Part shown: positions 17,927 to 26,746 of the stretch, piece by piece
Layout of the letters: every line of letters begins with the position of its first letter
Numbering within the stretch: position 1 is the first letter of the stretch
NCBI RefSeq assembly: GCF_037081675.1
Contig: NZ_JAZAQL010000001.1
Coordinates: 1,240,001-1,304,000 of the forward strand
Reading direction: 5' to 3'
From: Halorubellus litoreus
GTDB taxonomy: Archaea > Halobacteriota > Halobacteria > Halobacteriales > Natrialbaceae
DNA length: 64,000 bases
Program-made: the position numbers and the translations under genes
Notes under the pieces: generated by a model
Databases searched by the model: none
Told to the model about the DNA's origin: nothing
The model's input: the letters and a program-made list of their open reading frames with translations, nothing else

Positions 17927-18568
17927 ATGGATACGGATGCGTTCCTCGCCGAGGTACGGGAGGCGAACGAGACGGCGCTGTCGCGGCTCGGGTCGTCGAA
18001 GTCGCTGTACGCGTTCACGGACGGGGAGTTGGAGGCGGCGGCGGTCGCGTCGGTCGCGGCGAACGTCTCGCACGCGGCGGCTGCGGCGCTGGAGGCGTAC
18101 GCGGCGAACGCGTCGAGCGACGCGGCCGCGGAGGCGTTCACGGCGTTCGGCGACCTGTCGGCGGAGCACGCCGGGACCGCGGAGAGCATCAGCGACGACG
18201 TTCCGGCGCTGGAGTCGCACGACGCCGTGGCAGCCCTCGGCGAGTACGGCGACGGCTCGGGCGCGACCGACGCTGAGCGACTGGGCGCGCTCGTCGGGTA
18301 CGCGCTCGTCGCGAAGAAGATCGCCGAGCAGTCGACGGGGTTCTTCACGGGCGAGGCGGACCCGCAGACCGCGAGCACGTTCCGGTCGTACGGGAGCGAC
18401 GTGGAGGCGCGCCGAGACGACGCGCTCGACGCGCTCGCGGTGGTCGTCGACGGCGACGCGGACCGCGAAGCCGCGCTGGCGGCGGCGACGGCGGTCGTCC
18501 AGGGCGCGTACGAGGAGTACACCGAGCGACTGGAGGCGATGGGCGTGAACCCGAAACCAGTCTGCTAA
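17927..18568 (+). CDS. Haloarchaeal helical protein, possibly rubrerythrin/ferritin-like
   Basis: This 213-residue acidic protein is almost entirely Ala/Glu/Asp-rich and predicted helical. It resembles haloarchaeal proteins that databases label as rubrerythrin-like, but I cannot point to a full set of Glu/His di-iron ligands, so metal binding is uncertain. Repeated short E-x-x-H elements occur (NVSHAAAAALE near 46-56, SAEHAGTAE near 83-91), and the C-terminus ends GVNPKPVC with a terminal cysteine. No signal peptide or membrane segment is seen. The ATG at 17927 lies about 28 nt after an ACCTACAAG box. Downstream are two small haloarchaeal genes on the other strand. Confidence 0.75.
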   Translation: MDTDAFLAEVREANETALSRLGSSKSLYAFTDGELEAAAVASVAANVSHAAAAALEAYAANASSDAAAEAFTAFGDLSAEHAGTAESISDDVPALESHDAVAALGEYGDGSGATDAERLGALVGYALVAKKIAEQSTGFFTGEADPQTASTFRSYGSDVEARRDDALDALAVVVDGDADREAALAAATAVVQGAYEEYTERLEAMGVNPKPVC

Positions 18569-18596
18569 GACCGAGTTTTCTGCCTCGAACAGCGTT

Positions 18597-18971
18597 TCAG
18601 GCGGTGTAGCGGGCGAGTGCGACGCCGGCGAGTGCGAGCGCGCCGCCGGCGAGCGCGAGGTACGCGCCGACGCCGGGACTGCTCGTCGCGACGTGCGCAC
18701 CCGGTGGTGGACCGTCGCTCGCGAAGTCGGTGATCGCTTCGAGCGCGAGCCCCGTCGTCACCGCGGCGAGGACGCCGACGGCGAACTGGCTGCGGCGCGA
18801 CCACTCGCCGACGGCGACCGTGACGACCGCAGCGCACGCGACGAGCGCGTACACGCTGTGGACGTCGAGTTCGAACCCGGCGGCGGCGACCCACGGCAGG
18901 ACCGCGCCGAGCACGCCGACGGCACCGCCGGCGACGGCCGCGGCACGGTATCGCTCCGAGGACATATCCAC
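18597..18971 (-). CDS. Small membrane protein, four predicted helices
   Basis: This 124-residue protein has four hydrophobic segments: AAAVAGGAVGVLGAVLPWVA, VYALVACAAVVTVAVG, FAVGVLAAVTTGLALEA and AYLALAGGALALAGVALA. The spacing is similar to that of the four-helix protein at 21849-22295, and both begin with a helix ending in LPW. The family is known to me only from haloarchaeal genomes and has no assigned function. The alternative start two codons later (18965) is equally possible; a TTTTTA box about 25 nt upstream (near 18992-18997) favours this region as the true start. Confidence 0.75.
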   Translation of the reverse strand: MDMSSERYRAAAVAGGAVGVLGAVLPWVAAAGFELDVHSVYALVACAAVVTVAVGEWSRRSQFAVGVLAAVTTGLALEAITDFASDGPPPGAHVATSSPGVGAYLALAGGALALAGVALARYTA

Positions 18972-19051
18972 GGAGTTGGACGCCCAGTGCGTAAAAAGAC
19001 TCGTGTGACTCGCGTCAGACGCCCTGTGAGAATCCCGGCGAGTGGGGTTAG

Positions 19052-19324
19052 TCAGACGCCGTCGACGGTCGAGCGGTACGCGCGGACGGCGTCGATGGCC
19101 TCGTCGATCTTCGACGCGACGGTCCCGCCCTCGGCTTCGGCGATCTCGGTGAGGATGCGTTCGTGGCGCGCGAGTCGACCGTGGTCGGGGCCGCGCTCGC
19201 TCTCGGCGTGACTCGCGAACTCCGCGGCCTGCTTGCTGAGGCGCTCGGTGGCGTCCTCGTGAGTCGCTGCGTCGGCTGCGGCTTCGAGCAGCTCGCCCGC
19301 CCGCTGGAGGTTCTCGTGTACCAT
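19052..19324 (-). CDS. Haloarchaeal all-helical protein (DUF7553-like)
   Basis: This 90-residue acidic protein is predicted to be all helix: a first helix MVHENLQRAGELLEAAADAA, a second starting ATERLSKQAAEFASHA, then the characteristic RGPDHGRLARHERILTEI segment and a C-terminal helix. It resembles small haloarchaeal proteins grouped as DUF7553; that assignment is from memory of the pattern and is tentative. No catalytic residues stand out. It probably works as a small dimer or an adaptor, but its role is unknown. It stands alone, with 60 bp to the next gene downstream. Confidence 0.75.
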   Translation of the reverse strand: MVHENLQRAGELLEAAADAATHEDATERLSKQAAEFASHAESERGPDHGRLARHERILTEIAEAEGGTVASKIDEAIDAVRAYRSTVDGV

Positions 19325-19384
19325 GGGAGAAGAGACGACGCGACCGGGCTTAAAGCTCGGTTCGCTCGCAGGTTCGGCCGGTGT

Positions 19385-20896
19385 CTATGACGCCCGCGGG
19401 AGGCTCGTCCCGGCGTTCCCGCCGGTGGTCGCGGTGGCGTTCCCGCCGGTGGTCGCGGTGGCGTTCCCGCCGGTGGTCGCGGTGGTGTTCGCGCCGTCGA
19501 CGGCGACCGTGACGGCGCCGGACGTGCCACTGATGGCGAGGTCGGCGACGAATCCGGGGGTGCCGACCGCGAGGACGAGCGTCCGGTTCGCGGGGCGGTG
19601 GAGGGTCGCATGCGAGTTCGGGAGGCGCCAGCGGGGGATGGGCGTCGACGTGGAGGGGGCTGCGTCAGCGGGTGGTCGTTCGTCACGGGCACGGTCGCCG
19701 CGCGCGTCGAGGACGGCGGCGAGCGCGCGCTCGGCTTCGGTCGCGTCGCGGGCGGTGTCGAACCGGAGGACCCACGCGTGGTTCGCGGTGCCGTCCTTCC
19801 GGAGGACGACGAGCGCGTCCTCGCCCCAGCCGGCGGCGGCGACCCTTGGGGCGGGTGCGGTCTCGGTACCGTCGCTGGCGTTGCGTGGCGCGTTCGCGAG
19901 GGCGACGCGGAGGAACGCCTCGCCGAGGCGGTCGGCGACGCCGCCGCGGTACGCGGTTCCGGCGGTGTCGACGGTGACGTCGAGCGCGACGGGCGCGTCG
20001 CGGGTCGCGTGCAGGACCTGTTCGCTCGTCTGCGGCGGGTCGGCGTAGACCGCGGTGGCGTTCGCGGGCTCGTCGAACCGATGGGTGACGTCCCGGTAGC
20101 CGGCGACGTAGGGATGCTGGCGGTACCGGAACGCGCTCCCGCGGGGGAGGCGGTCGAGCGCGCGCTCGCTGCGCTCGATGCCGGTCTCGCCGTTCGGTCG
20201 GTACCGCCGGACGTACGCGGTCTCGACGGCGACGGCGACGCCCTCGACGACGGCGCGGCGAACGAACCACGCGTCGGTCGTCCGCGGCCGCGAGACGTTC
20301 CCGGCGAGCGTCGCCGCGCGCCCCTCGCGGAACTGGACGTAGTGCGCGAACTCGTGGGCGAGCACGGCCGCCGCGCTCGCCGCGGTCGCGTTCTCGCCCG
20401 GGTACACCGCGACCGTGCCGTACGAGACGGTCGCGCCGTTCGGCCCCACGACGCGCGAGCGGTTCACCGCCCGAGCGAGGCCGAGTGCGCGCTCCAGGCG
20501 GTCGTGACCGCTCGCGGACGCCATCGTCGACCCCGACGCGTTCCCGTAGAACGCGGTCGCGTTCGTCACGCGCACCGACGCCGGCGCGGTGACGTTCGCA
20601 CCCATGATACGCTCCACGTGCTCGAACACCCGGGTCGCGTTCACGGGGAGCTCGCCACCCCGAACCGCAATCGGCGACTGCGTCTCTCCCACGCCCGACG
20701 GCGCGGCGGTGGTCGACGACGCGACAGTGGCCGCCGACGCGACAGTGGCCGACGCCGACGTGGTCGTCGTCTCCGGAGACGAAGGCGGACCCGTGGACGC
20801 GGTGGTCTCCGGGACCGCGTCGGTCGCGAACGGCGCGGAACAGCCCGCGACCGCGAGCACGACGGCGACGGCGACCGCAGCGAGCGAGGGACGCAT
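19385..20896 (-). CDS. Hvo_1808-like surface lipoprotein with HEFAH metallopeptidase motif
   Basis: The 503-residue product starts with a short signal and lipobox (AVAGCSA, Cys near 19), followed by a Thr/Ser-rich stalk, so it should be lipid-anchored on the cell surface. Around residue 170 is AAAVLAHEFAHYVQFREG, an H-E-F-A-H zinc-binding motif as in gluzincin metallopeptidases, followed about 40 residues later by VVEGVAVAVETAYV, where a glutamate could be the third ligand. Many N-x-S/T sites suggest glycosylation. The C-terminus has three TATTGGNA units from a 24-bp repeat. It resembles the haloarchaeal Hvo_1808 surface family. The start at 20896 puts the lipobox at the right distance. It lies 5 bp downstream of another lipoprotein gene, in one operon. 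Protease activity is inference. Confidence 0.85.
   Translation of the reverse strand: MRPSLAAVAVAVVLAVAGCSAPFATDAVPETTASTGPPSSPETTTTSASATVASAATVASSTTAAPSGVGETQSPIAVRGGELPVNATRVFEHVERIMGANVTAPASVRVTNATAFYGNASGSTMASASGHDRLERALGLARAVNRSRVVGPNGATVSYGTVAVYPGENATAASAAAVLAHEFAHYVQFREGRAATLAGNVSRPRTTDAWFVRRAVVEGVAVAVETAYVRRYRPNGETGIERSERALDRLPRGSAFRYRQHPYVAGYRDVTHRFDEPANATAVYADPPQTSEQVLHATRDAPVALDVTVDTAGTAYRGGVADRLGEAFLRVALANAPRNASDGTETAPAPRVAAAGWGEDALVVLRKDGTANHAWVLRFDTARDATEAERALAAVLDARGDRARDERPPADAAPSTSTPIPRWRLPNSHATLHRPANRTLVLAVGTPGFVADLAISGTSGAVTVAVDGANTTATTGGNATATTGGNATATTGGNAGTSLPRAS
19413..19484. repeat. Three perfect 24-bp tandem repeats
   Basis: Units 19413-19436, 19437-19460 and 19461-19484 are identical and in frame, encoding the octapeptide TATTGGNA three times near the C-terminus of the surface lipoprotein; a degenerate fourth unit (NTTATTGG end) precedes them in the reading direction. 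Such units can change in number by slippage without a frameshift. Confidence 0.92.
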
Positions 20897-20901
20897 AGAG
20901 G

Positions 20902-21810
20902 TCAGGGCTGCGTGCCGTTGATGGGCGTCGCCTCGCTCGCCTCGTCGGGGAGCGACACCGTCACCGGCCCGTAGTGGATGAACTGGCGGGTGACGTCCGT
21001 GACGACGGTGACCTCCTGGCCGTACGCGTTCTCGACCGTCCGATTGAGGTGCATCGTCGCCGCGTGCACGCGACCCGTCTCCGGGTCGACCGCGAGCGTC
21101 CCCGAGAGCGCGTTCAGCGACTCGGCGTCGACGCGGTAGCCGCTCAGGGTCGCGAGCGCGCTCGCGTTCACGTCGAGCGCGAGCACGACCGCGCCGTCGC
21201 CGTCGACCGTCGTCTCGCCGGCGACCGACGCGTCGGAGGCGTTCGCGAGCCGCGCGACGACCGCGGTCGAGGACGCGTTCACCCACGCGCCGTCGGCCGG
21301 CACGCGCACCCACTCGGTACCGTACTCGCGCTCGTACGCCGGCGACCGCTCGAAAACCGTCCCGTTCACGAGGTACGTCGCGGTCTCGACGCGCTGGCCG
21401 TTCGCGCGAACCGTCCGCTCGATGGCGAGCTCGCGCGCCGCGACGTCGTCGCGCTCCGTGAACGCGACCTCGACGGTGGTCGCGCCGCTCGCGGTGCGGA
21501 CCGTTCGCGTCACGTTCCCCTCGACGACGACGCCCTCCGCGGTCGCGAGCGACGACGCACCGGCGGACGCGAGCGCGTCCGCGTCGACGTCCTCGAACTC
21601 GCTCCCCGCGTCGTCATCACTCGTCGACCCCGAGCCGGTCGTCGCGACGGTGCTCGACCCAGCGGTCGTCGCTGCGCCAGCGTCGGCGTCGGTGGCCGCG
21701 GTGGCGTCGGTCGTGGTCGATACGGTCGTCGTCTGGCCGGTCGTACCGACGCACCCGGCCGCGAGGAGCGCGAGCGCGAGTGCGACGGCGACGAGCGCGT
21801 GTCGCGTCAT
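20902..21810 (-). CDS. Haloarchaeal lipoprotein (DUF7537-like)
   Basis: This 302-residue protein has a signal peptide with lipobox (ALLAAGCVGTT, Cys near 20), a low-complexity Thr/Ala/Asp stalk to about 75, and a beta-rich domain with a TLAVDPETGRVHAATMHLNRTV segment near 250. The pattern of an ester- or lipid-binding fold seen in LolA/LppX-like proteins is possible (paired VEVAFTERDD and RTVRANGQRVE strands), but this is inference. It resembles the DUF7537 lipoproteins of haloarchaea. A GTG two codons upstream (21816) is an alternative start; ATG at 21810 was preferred. It is immediately upstream of the HEFAH lipoprotein gene (5-bp gap), so the two are probably made together and may act together at the surface. 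Confidence 0.82.
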   Translation of the reverse strand: MTRHALVAVALALALLAAGCVGTTGQTTTVSTTTDATAATDADAGAATTAGSSTVATTGSGSTSDDDAGSEFEDVDADALASAGASSLATAEGVVVEGNVTRTVRTASGATTVEVAFTERDDVAARELAIERTVRANGQRVETATYLVNGTVFERSPAYEREYGTEWVRVPADGAWVNASSTAVVARLANASDASVAGETTVDGDGAVVLALDVNASALATLSGYRVDAESLNALSGTLAVDPETGRVHAATMHLNRTVENAYGQEVTVVTDVTRQFIHYGPVTVSLPDEASEATPINGTQP

Positions 21811-21848
21811 CGGCACCCGGCACTACCGGGTCGATAGCAATAGGGGGA

Positions 21849-22295
21849 CTAGGGGCTTTTCTCGACCGGAAAATCCGCTCGTGCGTCCTCGTCGGAGATG
21901 CCGTACTCGCGGACGGCGGTGGCGGCGAGGAGCGCGTACCCGAGGAGCGTCAACGCACCGAGTGTGACCATGAGGAGGCCCGTTCCGGGTTTCAGGCCGC
22001 TCCCCACGGCGGCGTGGGCGTCGGGGATGTCGATCCACGTCATGCTGGCGCTGGCGAGACTCGTACTGCCGACGAACAGCGAGACGACGACGTGCGTCAG
22101 CAGGTCGTTCGAGACGAACAGCAGGAAGAGGGCGACGATCGCGAGCAGGAACACGATGTGCGCGCCGTTCGCGAACCCGTGAATCGTCTCCGAGGCGACC
22201 GCCGACGGGTCTCGGAACCACGGGAGGAGCGAGCCGACGGCGACGAGTAGCGACCCCACGAAGCCGGCGGCCGATTTCGGAGATAGCAGAACCAT
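21849..22295 (-). CDS. Four-helix membrane protein (DUF7548-like)
   Basis: The 148-residue protein has four hydrophobic segments: AAGFVGSLLVAVGSLLPWF, GAHIVFLLAIVALFLLFV, LLTHVVVSLFVGSTSLASAS and GLLMVTLGALTLLGYALLA, with a short charged C-terminus. The first helix ends LLPWF, a feature shared with the smaller protein at 18597-18971, so the two may be distant paralogues. It resembles haloarchaeal DUF7548 proteins, a tentative assignment. Function is unknown. The gene is convergent with neither neighbour: it lies 38 bp upstream of the lipoprotein gene and divergent from uvrB. Confidence 0.8.
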   Translation of the reverse strand: MVLLSPKSAAGFVGSLLVAVGSLLPWFRDPSAVASETIHGFANGAHIVFLLAIVALFLLFVSNDLLTHVVVSLFVGSTSLASASMTWIDIPDAHAAVGSGLKPGTGLLMVTLGALTLLGYALLAATAVREYGISDEDARADFPVEKSP

Positions 22296-22396
22296 GAATC
22301 AGCGAATAGTGTGGTGGAAGAAACGCGTTTCGGTCCGCGGTCGCCAGACGCCGGGAGGCGTGCGCGTCAAGTGCCTCCGCGCCCAAGCGAGTTCCA

Positions 22397-24496
22397 ATGA
22401 CCGACACCCCCGAGGACGCCGACGCGGAGCGCGAGCGCGCCGAGCCGGACGGTCCGCTGTCGCCGGACCGGCCGGAGGCCGAGCGGCCGTTCCGGGTGGA
22501 CGCGCCGTTCGAGCCCGCGGGCGACCAGCCCGAGGCCATCGAGGCGCTCGTCGACGGCTTCGAGTCTGGGATGACCGAGCAGACGCTGCTCGGCGTCACT
22601 GGCTCCGGGAAGACGAACACCGTCTCGTGGGCCGTCGAGGAACTGCAGACGCCGACGCTCGTCATCGCGCACAACAAGACGCTGGCCGCACAGCTCTACG
22701 AGGAGTTCCGGGAACTCTTTCCGGACAACGCCGTCGAGTACTTCGTCTCCTACTACGACTACTATCAGCCCGAGGCGTACGTCGAGCAGACGGACACGTA
22801 CATCGACAAGGACGCCTCCATCAACGACGAAATCGACCGCCTCCGGCACTCCGCGACGCGCTCGCTCCTCACCAGGGACGACGTCATCGTCGTCGCGTCG
22901 GTCTCCGCGATCTACGGGCTCGGTGACCCGCGGAACTACGAGGACATGAGCCTCCGCGTCGAGGCCGGCGAGCAGGTCGGCCGGGACGAACTGCTCGCGC
23001 GGCTCGTGGACCTGAACTACGAGCGCAACGACGTCGACTTCACGCAGGGCACCTTCAGGGTGCGCGGCGACACCGTCGAGATCTACCCGATGTACGGCCG
23101 GTACGCCGTCCGCGTCGAGCTGTGGGGCGACGAGATAGACCGCATCGTGAAGATGGACCCGATGCAAGGCACCGTCGTCAGCGAGGAACCAGCCGTCCTC
23201 CTGCACCCCGCGGAACACTACTCGATACCCGAGGAACGCCTCGAACGGGCGATGGACGAGATCCGCGAGGACCTCGACGACCGCGTCCGGTACTTCGAAC
23301 GCCAAGGCGACGCGGTCGCCGCGCAACGCATCGAGGAGCGCACGACGTTCGACCTGGAGATGATGCAGGAGACCGGGTACTGTTCGGGCATCGAGAACTA
23401 CTCGGTGTACCTGAGCGAGCGCGAGATCGGGGACGCGCCGTACACCCTGCTCGACTACTTCCCGGACGACTTCCTGTGCGTCGTCGACGAATCCCACCAG
23501 ACGCTCCCGCAGGTCCGCGGGCAGTTCGCGGGCGACAAGTCCCGGAAGGACTCGCTCGTCGAGAACGGCTTCCGGCTCCCGACGGCGTACGACAACCGCC
23601 CGCTGACCTACGAGGAGTTCATGGAGAAGACCGACAAGCGCCTGTACGTCTCCGCGACGCCCGGGGACTACGAGCGCGAGCACTCCGAGCAGATCGTCGA
23701 GCAGATCGTTCGCCCCACCCATCTGGTCGACCCCGAGATAGAGACGGCGCCCGCGACCGGGCAGGTCGACGACCTCATGGACCGCATCGAGGCGATGCCC
23801 GACGACGAGCGCGTGCTCGTGACGACGCTCACGAAACGGATGGCGGAGGACCTCACGGAGTTCTTAGAGGAGAACGGCGTCGACGTCGCGTACATGCACG
23901 ACGAGACAGACACCCTGGAGCGCCACGAGCTCGTGCGGTCGCTGCGATTGGGGGACATCCAGGTCCTCGTCGGTATCAACCTCCTCCGCGAAGGCCTCGA
24001 CATCCCCGAAGTGTCGCTCGTGGCTATCCTCGACGCCGACCAGGAGGGCTTCCTCCGGAGCGAGACGATGCTCGTGCAGACGATGGGGCGCGCGGCGCGG
24101 AACGTGAACGGGAACGTCGTCCTCTACGCGGACGACCCGAGCGACGCGATGAAGGCCGCCGTCGAAGAGACCGCGCGCCGCCGCCGCATCCAGCGCCAGT
24201 ACAACGAGGAGCACGGGTACACGCCGACGACCATCGACAAACCCGTCGGCGAGACGAACCTCCCCGGGTCGGAGACGGACACGAGCGGCGTCGCCGGCGA
24301 CGCGCCCGCGGACGCCGAGGAAGCCCAGGCGCGAATCGAGCGCCTGGAGGACAAGATGCAGGAAGCCGCGAACAACCTCGAGTTCGAACTCGCCGCCGAC
24401 ATCCGCGACCGCATCCGCGAACTCCGCGAAGAGTACGACGAACTCGTCGGCCCGGATGAGGACGGCGTCCCCGTCGAATCCGACCCCGAGTTCTAG
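22397..24496 (+). CDS. uvrB: Excinuclease ABC subunit B (UvrB)
   Basis: UvrB is the damage-verifying helicase-like core of nucleotide-excision repair, loaded by UvrA and then bound by UvrC. The 699-residue protein shows the Walker A motif LGVTGSGKTNT (about residues 61-71), the beta-hairpin region YYDYYQPEAYV (about 116-126) that clamps the DNA strand, CVVDESHQTLPQ as motif II, LREGLDIPEVSLVAILDAD and QTMGRAARNVNG as helicase motifs V and VI, and a C-terminal UVR domain (AQARIERLEDKMQEAANNLEFELAADIRD as landmark near 640) for UvrC contact. The acidic N-terminal 35 residues are a halophilic addition. The start at 22397 is the first ATG after an untranslated stretch of 100 bp. Its partner uvrC is at the beginning of the window. 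Confidence 0.97.
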   Translation: MTDTPEDADAERERAEPDGPLSPDRPEAERPFRVDAPFEPAGDQPEAIEALVDGFESGMTEQTLLGVTGSGKTNTVSWAVEELQTPTLVIAHNKTLAAQLYEEFRELFPDNAVEYFVSYYDYYQPEAYVEQTDTYIDKDASINDEIDRLRHSATRSLLTRDDVIVVASVSAIYGLGDPRNYEDMSLRVEAGEQVGRDELLARLVDLNYERNDVDFTQGTFRVRGDTVEIYPMYGRYAVRVELWGDEIDRIVKMDPMQGTVVSEEPAVLLHPAEHYSIPEERLERAMDEIREDLDDRVRYFERQGDAVAAQRIEERTTFDLEMMQETGYCSGIENYSVYLSEREIGDAPYTLLDYFPDDFLCVVDESHQTLPQVRGQFAGDKSRKDSLVENGFRLPTAYDNRPLTYEEFMEKTDKRLYVSATPGDYEREHSEQIVEQIVRPTHLVDPEIETAPATGQVDDLMDRIEAMPDDERVLVTTLTKRMAEDLTEFLEENGVDVAYMHDETDTLERHELVRSLRLGDIQVLVGINLLREGLDIPEVSLVAILDADQEGFLRSETMLVQTMGRAARNVNGNVVLYADDPSDAMKAAVEETARRRRIQRQYNEEHGYTPTTIDKPVGETNLPGSETDTSGVAGDAPADAEEAQARIERLEDKMQEAANNLEFELAADIRDRIRELREEYDELVGPDEDGVPVESDPEF

Positions 24497-24511
24497 TCGG
24501 GAGCCGGCCAG

Positions 24512-25753
24512 TCAGGCGTCGAAGGCGTCGTCGAGAGGGGCAGGCAGGTCGCGTCCGAGTGGGAGGGCGTCGCGCGCCGCCTCGGGAGCGTCGGCCGCGA
24601 GCGTCGCGACCACCTCCCGGATTCGGTCGCGCTGGGCGTCGGTCTCGGCGACGCGAGCGGCGGCGTACGCGACGCAGGCGCGAGCGTCGGCGTGCTCGGA
24701 GTCGAGGGCCCCGATGACCGCGTCGGCGTGCGGCCGCAGCCAGTCGGGGTGGTCGTCGGCGAGGTCGACGAGGACGCGCGAGGCCGACCCCCTAGTCGCG
24801 GGCGTCCCGCCGAGGCCGACCGCGCCGTCGGTCCGGTCGTCGCACGCCGCGAGGAGCGCGTCGACGACTCGCCCGGGGTCGGGGTGGTCGAGGAGCGGGT
24901 GGTGGTCGAGCCCGCCGGCCTTCGCGAGGGCGTGCGCGGCGCGCTTGCGAACGACGGCGACGTCGTCGTCGAGCCTCGCGACGAGGCGGTCCGCCGCCTG
25001 CCGCACGAGGTCCGGAGCGTCCCAGTACGACGCGACGGTCCGAAGCAGGCTCTCGGGGAAGACGCCGACCGCTGACTGGCGGACGGCCGGGTCGGGGTCG
25101 TCGAAGAGGTCGAGGAACGCGCGGAATGCGGCGCGACCACGGTCGGTCCGGGCCGCGTCCGCGTCGTACGTGAACGGGACGTGGACGAGCGCCCCGCGGA
25201 CGCGCGGGTCGGGGTCGGCGAACGCTCGCTCGGCGAGCGCGCGGAGGACGGCGGCGTGCTCGTGGTCGTCGAGCGTCGCCTGCCGCCAGACCTCGACGAC
25301 GTGCCGGCGGACGGGTGCGTGCGGGTCGTCGAGCGCCGCGGTCAACGTCCGTGCGCGCTCGGTGACGAGACGATCGCGGACGCCGGTATCGTCCAGGGAG
25401 AACCGCAGGAGAGCGGCCGCGGCCGCGCGTCGTTCGGCGTCGGGCGCGTCGAGCGCCGCGATGACGTCGTCGAGCGCGCGGTCCGCGAACCGGTCGACTG
25501 GTTCGTCTATCGCGTCGTCGACCCGGGTCGCGGTGCGCTCCTGGAGCGCGGCCCGGGCATACGCTCGCGTCCGCGGGTCGGGGTCGTCGACGACGCGAGC
25601 GAGCGTCCAGAGGACGTCGACCGCAGTGCTCGCTCCCCGGTCCGGATCCGTCGCGGCGTCGCGGAGGACCGCGGCGGCGTCCCCGCGCACGTCCGGGTCG
25701 GCCGCAGTCAGGCGGTCGCGCCCGGCCCGGACGGCGTCGTCAGATGGCGACAT
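24512..25753 (-). CDS. HEAT-repeat protein
   Basis: This 413-residue protein consists of about ten helical HEAT-type repeats with a recurring D-P-D-x-x-V-R signature (ADPDVRGDAAAVLRDA, DDPDPRTRAYARAAL, ADPDPRVRGALVHV, DDPDPAVRQSAVGVF and others). Such superhelical arrays normally act as protein-binding scaffolds; some relatives assist phycocyanobilin or other enzymes as lyases, but nothing here suggests that. It is soluble and very acidic. Its start overlaps the end of the upstream 121-residue gene by 14 bp, which indicates coupled translation and a possible shared role. Partner and pathway are unknown. Confidence 0.85.
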   Translation of the reverse strand: MSPSDDAVRAGRDRLTAADPDVRGDAAAVLRDAATDPDRGASTAVDVLWTLARVVDDPDPRTRAYARAALQERTATRVDDAIDEPVDRFADRALDDVIAALDAPDAERRAAAAALLRFSLDDTGVRDRLVTERARTLTAALDDPHAPVRRHVVEVWRQATLDDHEHAAVLRALAERAFADPDPRVRGALVHVPFTYDADAARTDRGRAAFRAFLDLFDDPDPAVRQSAVGVFPESLLRTVASYWDAPDLVRQAADRLVARLDDDVAVVRKRAAHALAKAGGLDHHPLLDHPDPGRVVDALLAACDDRTDGAVGLGGTPATRGSASRVLVDLADDHPDWLRPHADAVIGALDSEHADARACVAYAAARVAETDAQRDRIREVVATLAADAPEAARDALPLGRDLPAPLDDAFDA

Positions 25754-26105
25754 CGACCCCGTACTCGCGAGCGAAGTGGTCGACGAGCAGTCGCGAATCC
25801 CACCCCTCGCCGGTCCCGTGCACGTCCACGGTGAGCACCTCGCCGTCGTGGCGCTCGTAGTAGTAGCCGGCCGAGTAGCCGGTCGAATCGACCTCCCAGG
25901 CGAGGGACGCGCGCTCGACCGCGTCGCCGGCCGCGTCGAGCGCGTCCTCGACGTGGACCTGGTCGCCCGGGCCCACGAACACCAGCGCGTCGCCGTGCTC
26001 GCACGCCAGCGAGAGCCGGTTGTCGTCGGTGACCACGGTCGCGAGCGCGTCGCGATCCGCGCCCGCTTCGGGTTCGACCGCGAGGTAGAGCCAGTTCGCT
26101 CCCAT
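25740..26105 (-). CDS. Uncharacterised 121-residue protein coupled to the HEAT protein
   Basis: I do not recognise this family with confidence. The product starts MGANWLYLAVEPEAGADRD and looks like a small alpha/beta domain: two strands at the N-terminus, a helix VEDALDAAGDAVERA and a C-terminal pair of strands (EVLTVDVHGTGEGWDSRLLVDHFAREYG). Aromatic residues cluster in STGYSAGYYYER. No signal, membrane segment or metal motif is seen. It precedes and overlaps the HEAT-repeat gene, so it may be its binding partner. Codon use is like that of the neighbours, which supports a real gene. Confidence 0.75.
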   Translation of the reverse strand: MGANWLYLAVEPEAGADRDALATVVTDDNRLSLACEHGDALVFVGPGDQVHVEDALDAAGDAVERASLAWEVDSTGYSAGYYYERHDGEVLTVDVHGTGEGWDSRLLVDHFAREYGVDVAI

Positions 26106-26242
26106 GCCGGCCAGTCACCGCGACCGACGAAAAGCGTGCGGGGCGACGGCCGCGGCCGGGCGGCCGACTCCGAGAAGCGCGACGCTGGCCGCCGCCCCGA
26201 CGACGTGCGACGGCGGGCCGAACGCCGGACGGGACGACCGCG

Positions 26243-26491
26243 TCAGTCCGCGAGCGCCCCCGGGGCGACCGGGACCTCCTCGGGTTCGACCTCGTCGGTG
26301 AGGTCGTCCACCGAGTCGACGGGCCCGCGGACGAACAGCCCGTGGCCCATGATGCCGACGGCGACGAGGCTGGTCGCGGTGACGCTCGTCGTCGCCGCGA
26401 CCGGCGTCGCGACCCCGACGACGACGCCCGTGGCCATCGCCGCGACGATGCCGAGCAGCACGAGGTCGTAGTACTGCCACTGGTAGTCCAT
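26243..26491 (-). CDS. Small two-helix membrane protein
   Basis: The 82-residue product begins MDYQWQYYDLVLLGIVAAMATGVVVG and has a second hydrophobic segment SVTATSLVAVGIMGHGLFVRG, then a short acidic C-terminal tail ending in APGALAD. The start at 26491 was chosen over an ATG four codons earlier because it puts the conserved-looking DYQWQYYD at the terminus and has a box CTAAAG about 27 nt upstream on the minus strand. Similar two-helix proteins are frequent in haloarchaeal genomes with no known function. It is separated by 137 bp from the next gene. Confidence 0.7.
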   Translation of the reverse strand: MDYQWQYYDLVLLGIVAAMATGVVVGVATPVAATTSVTATSLVAVGIMGHGLFVRGPVDSVDDLTDEVEPEEVPVAPGALAD

Positions 26492-26746
26492 ACGTCCACG
26501 CACGGGAGCGTTCGACTAAAGCGTTCGCACGGGAGATAAAACGCCTCGTCACCGGGTCGAGCCGGGGAATACGCCGGTCGCTGTCGCGACGTCGCTGCGA
26601 GGGTTCAAGTACGATGGCGCGGCGAACGGCGACGTGCCCGAGTAGCGGGGTCGCGTCGACCACGGCGGGAGCGTGGCGCATCGACGCGACGACGACCGTG
26701 TGCGCCACCTGTTCGCCAACGATACCCGAGAGCGACAGCGCCCGCC

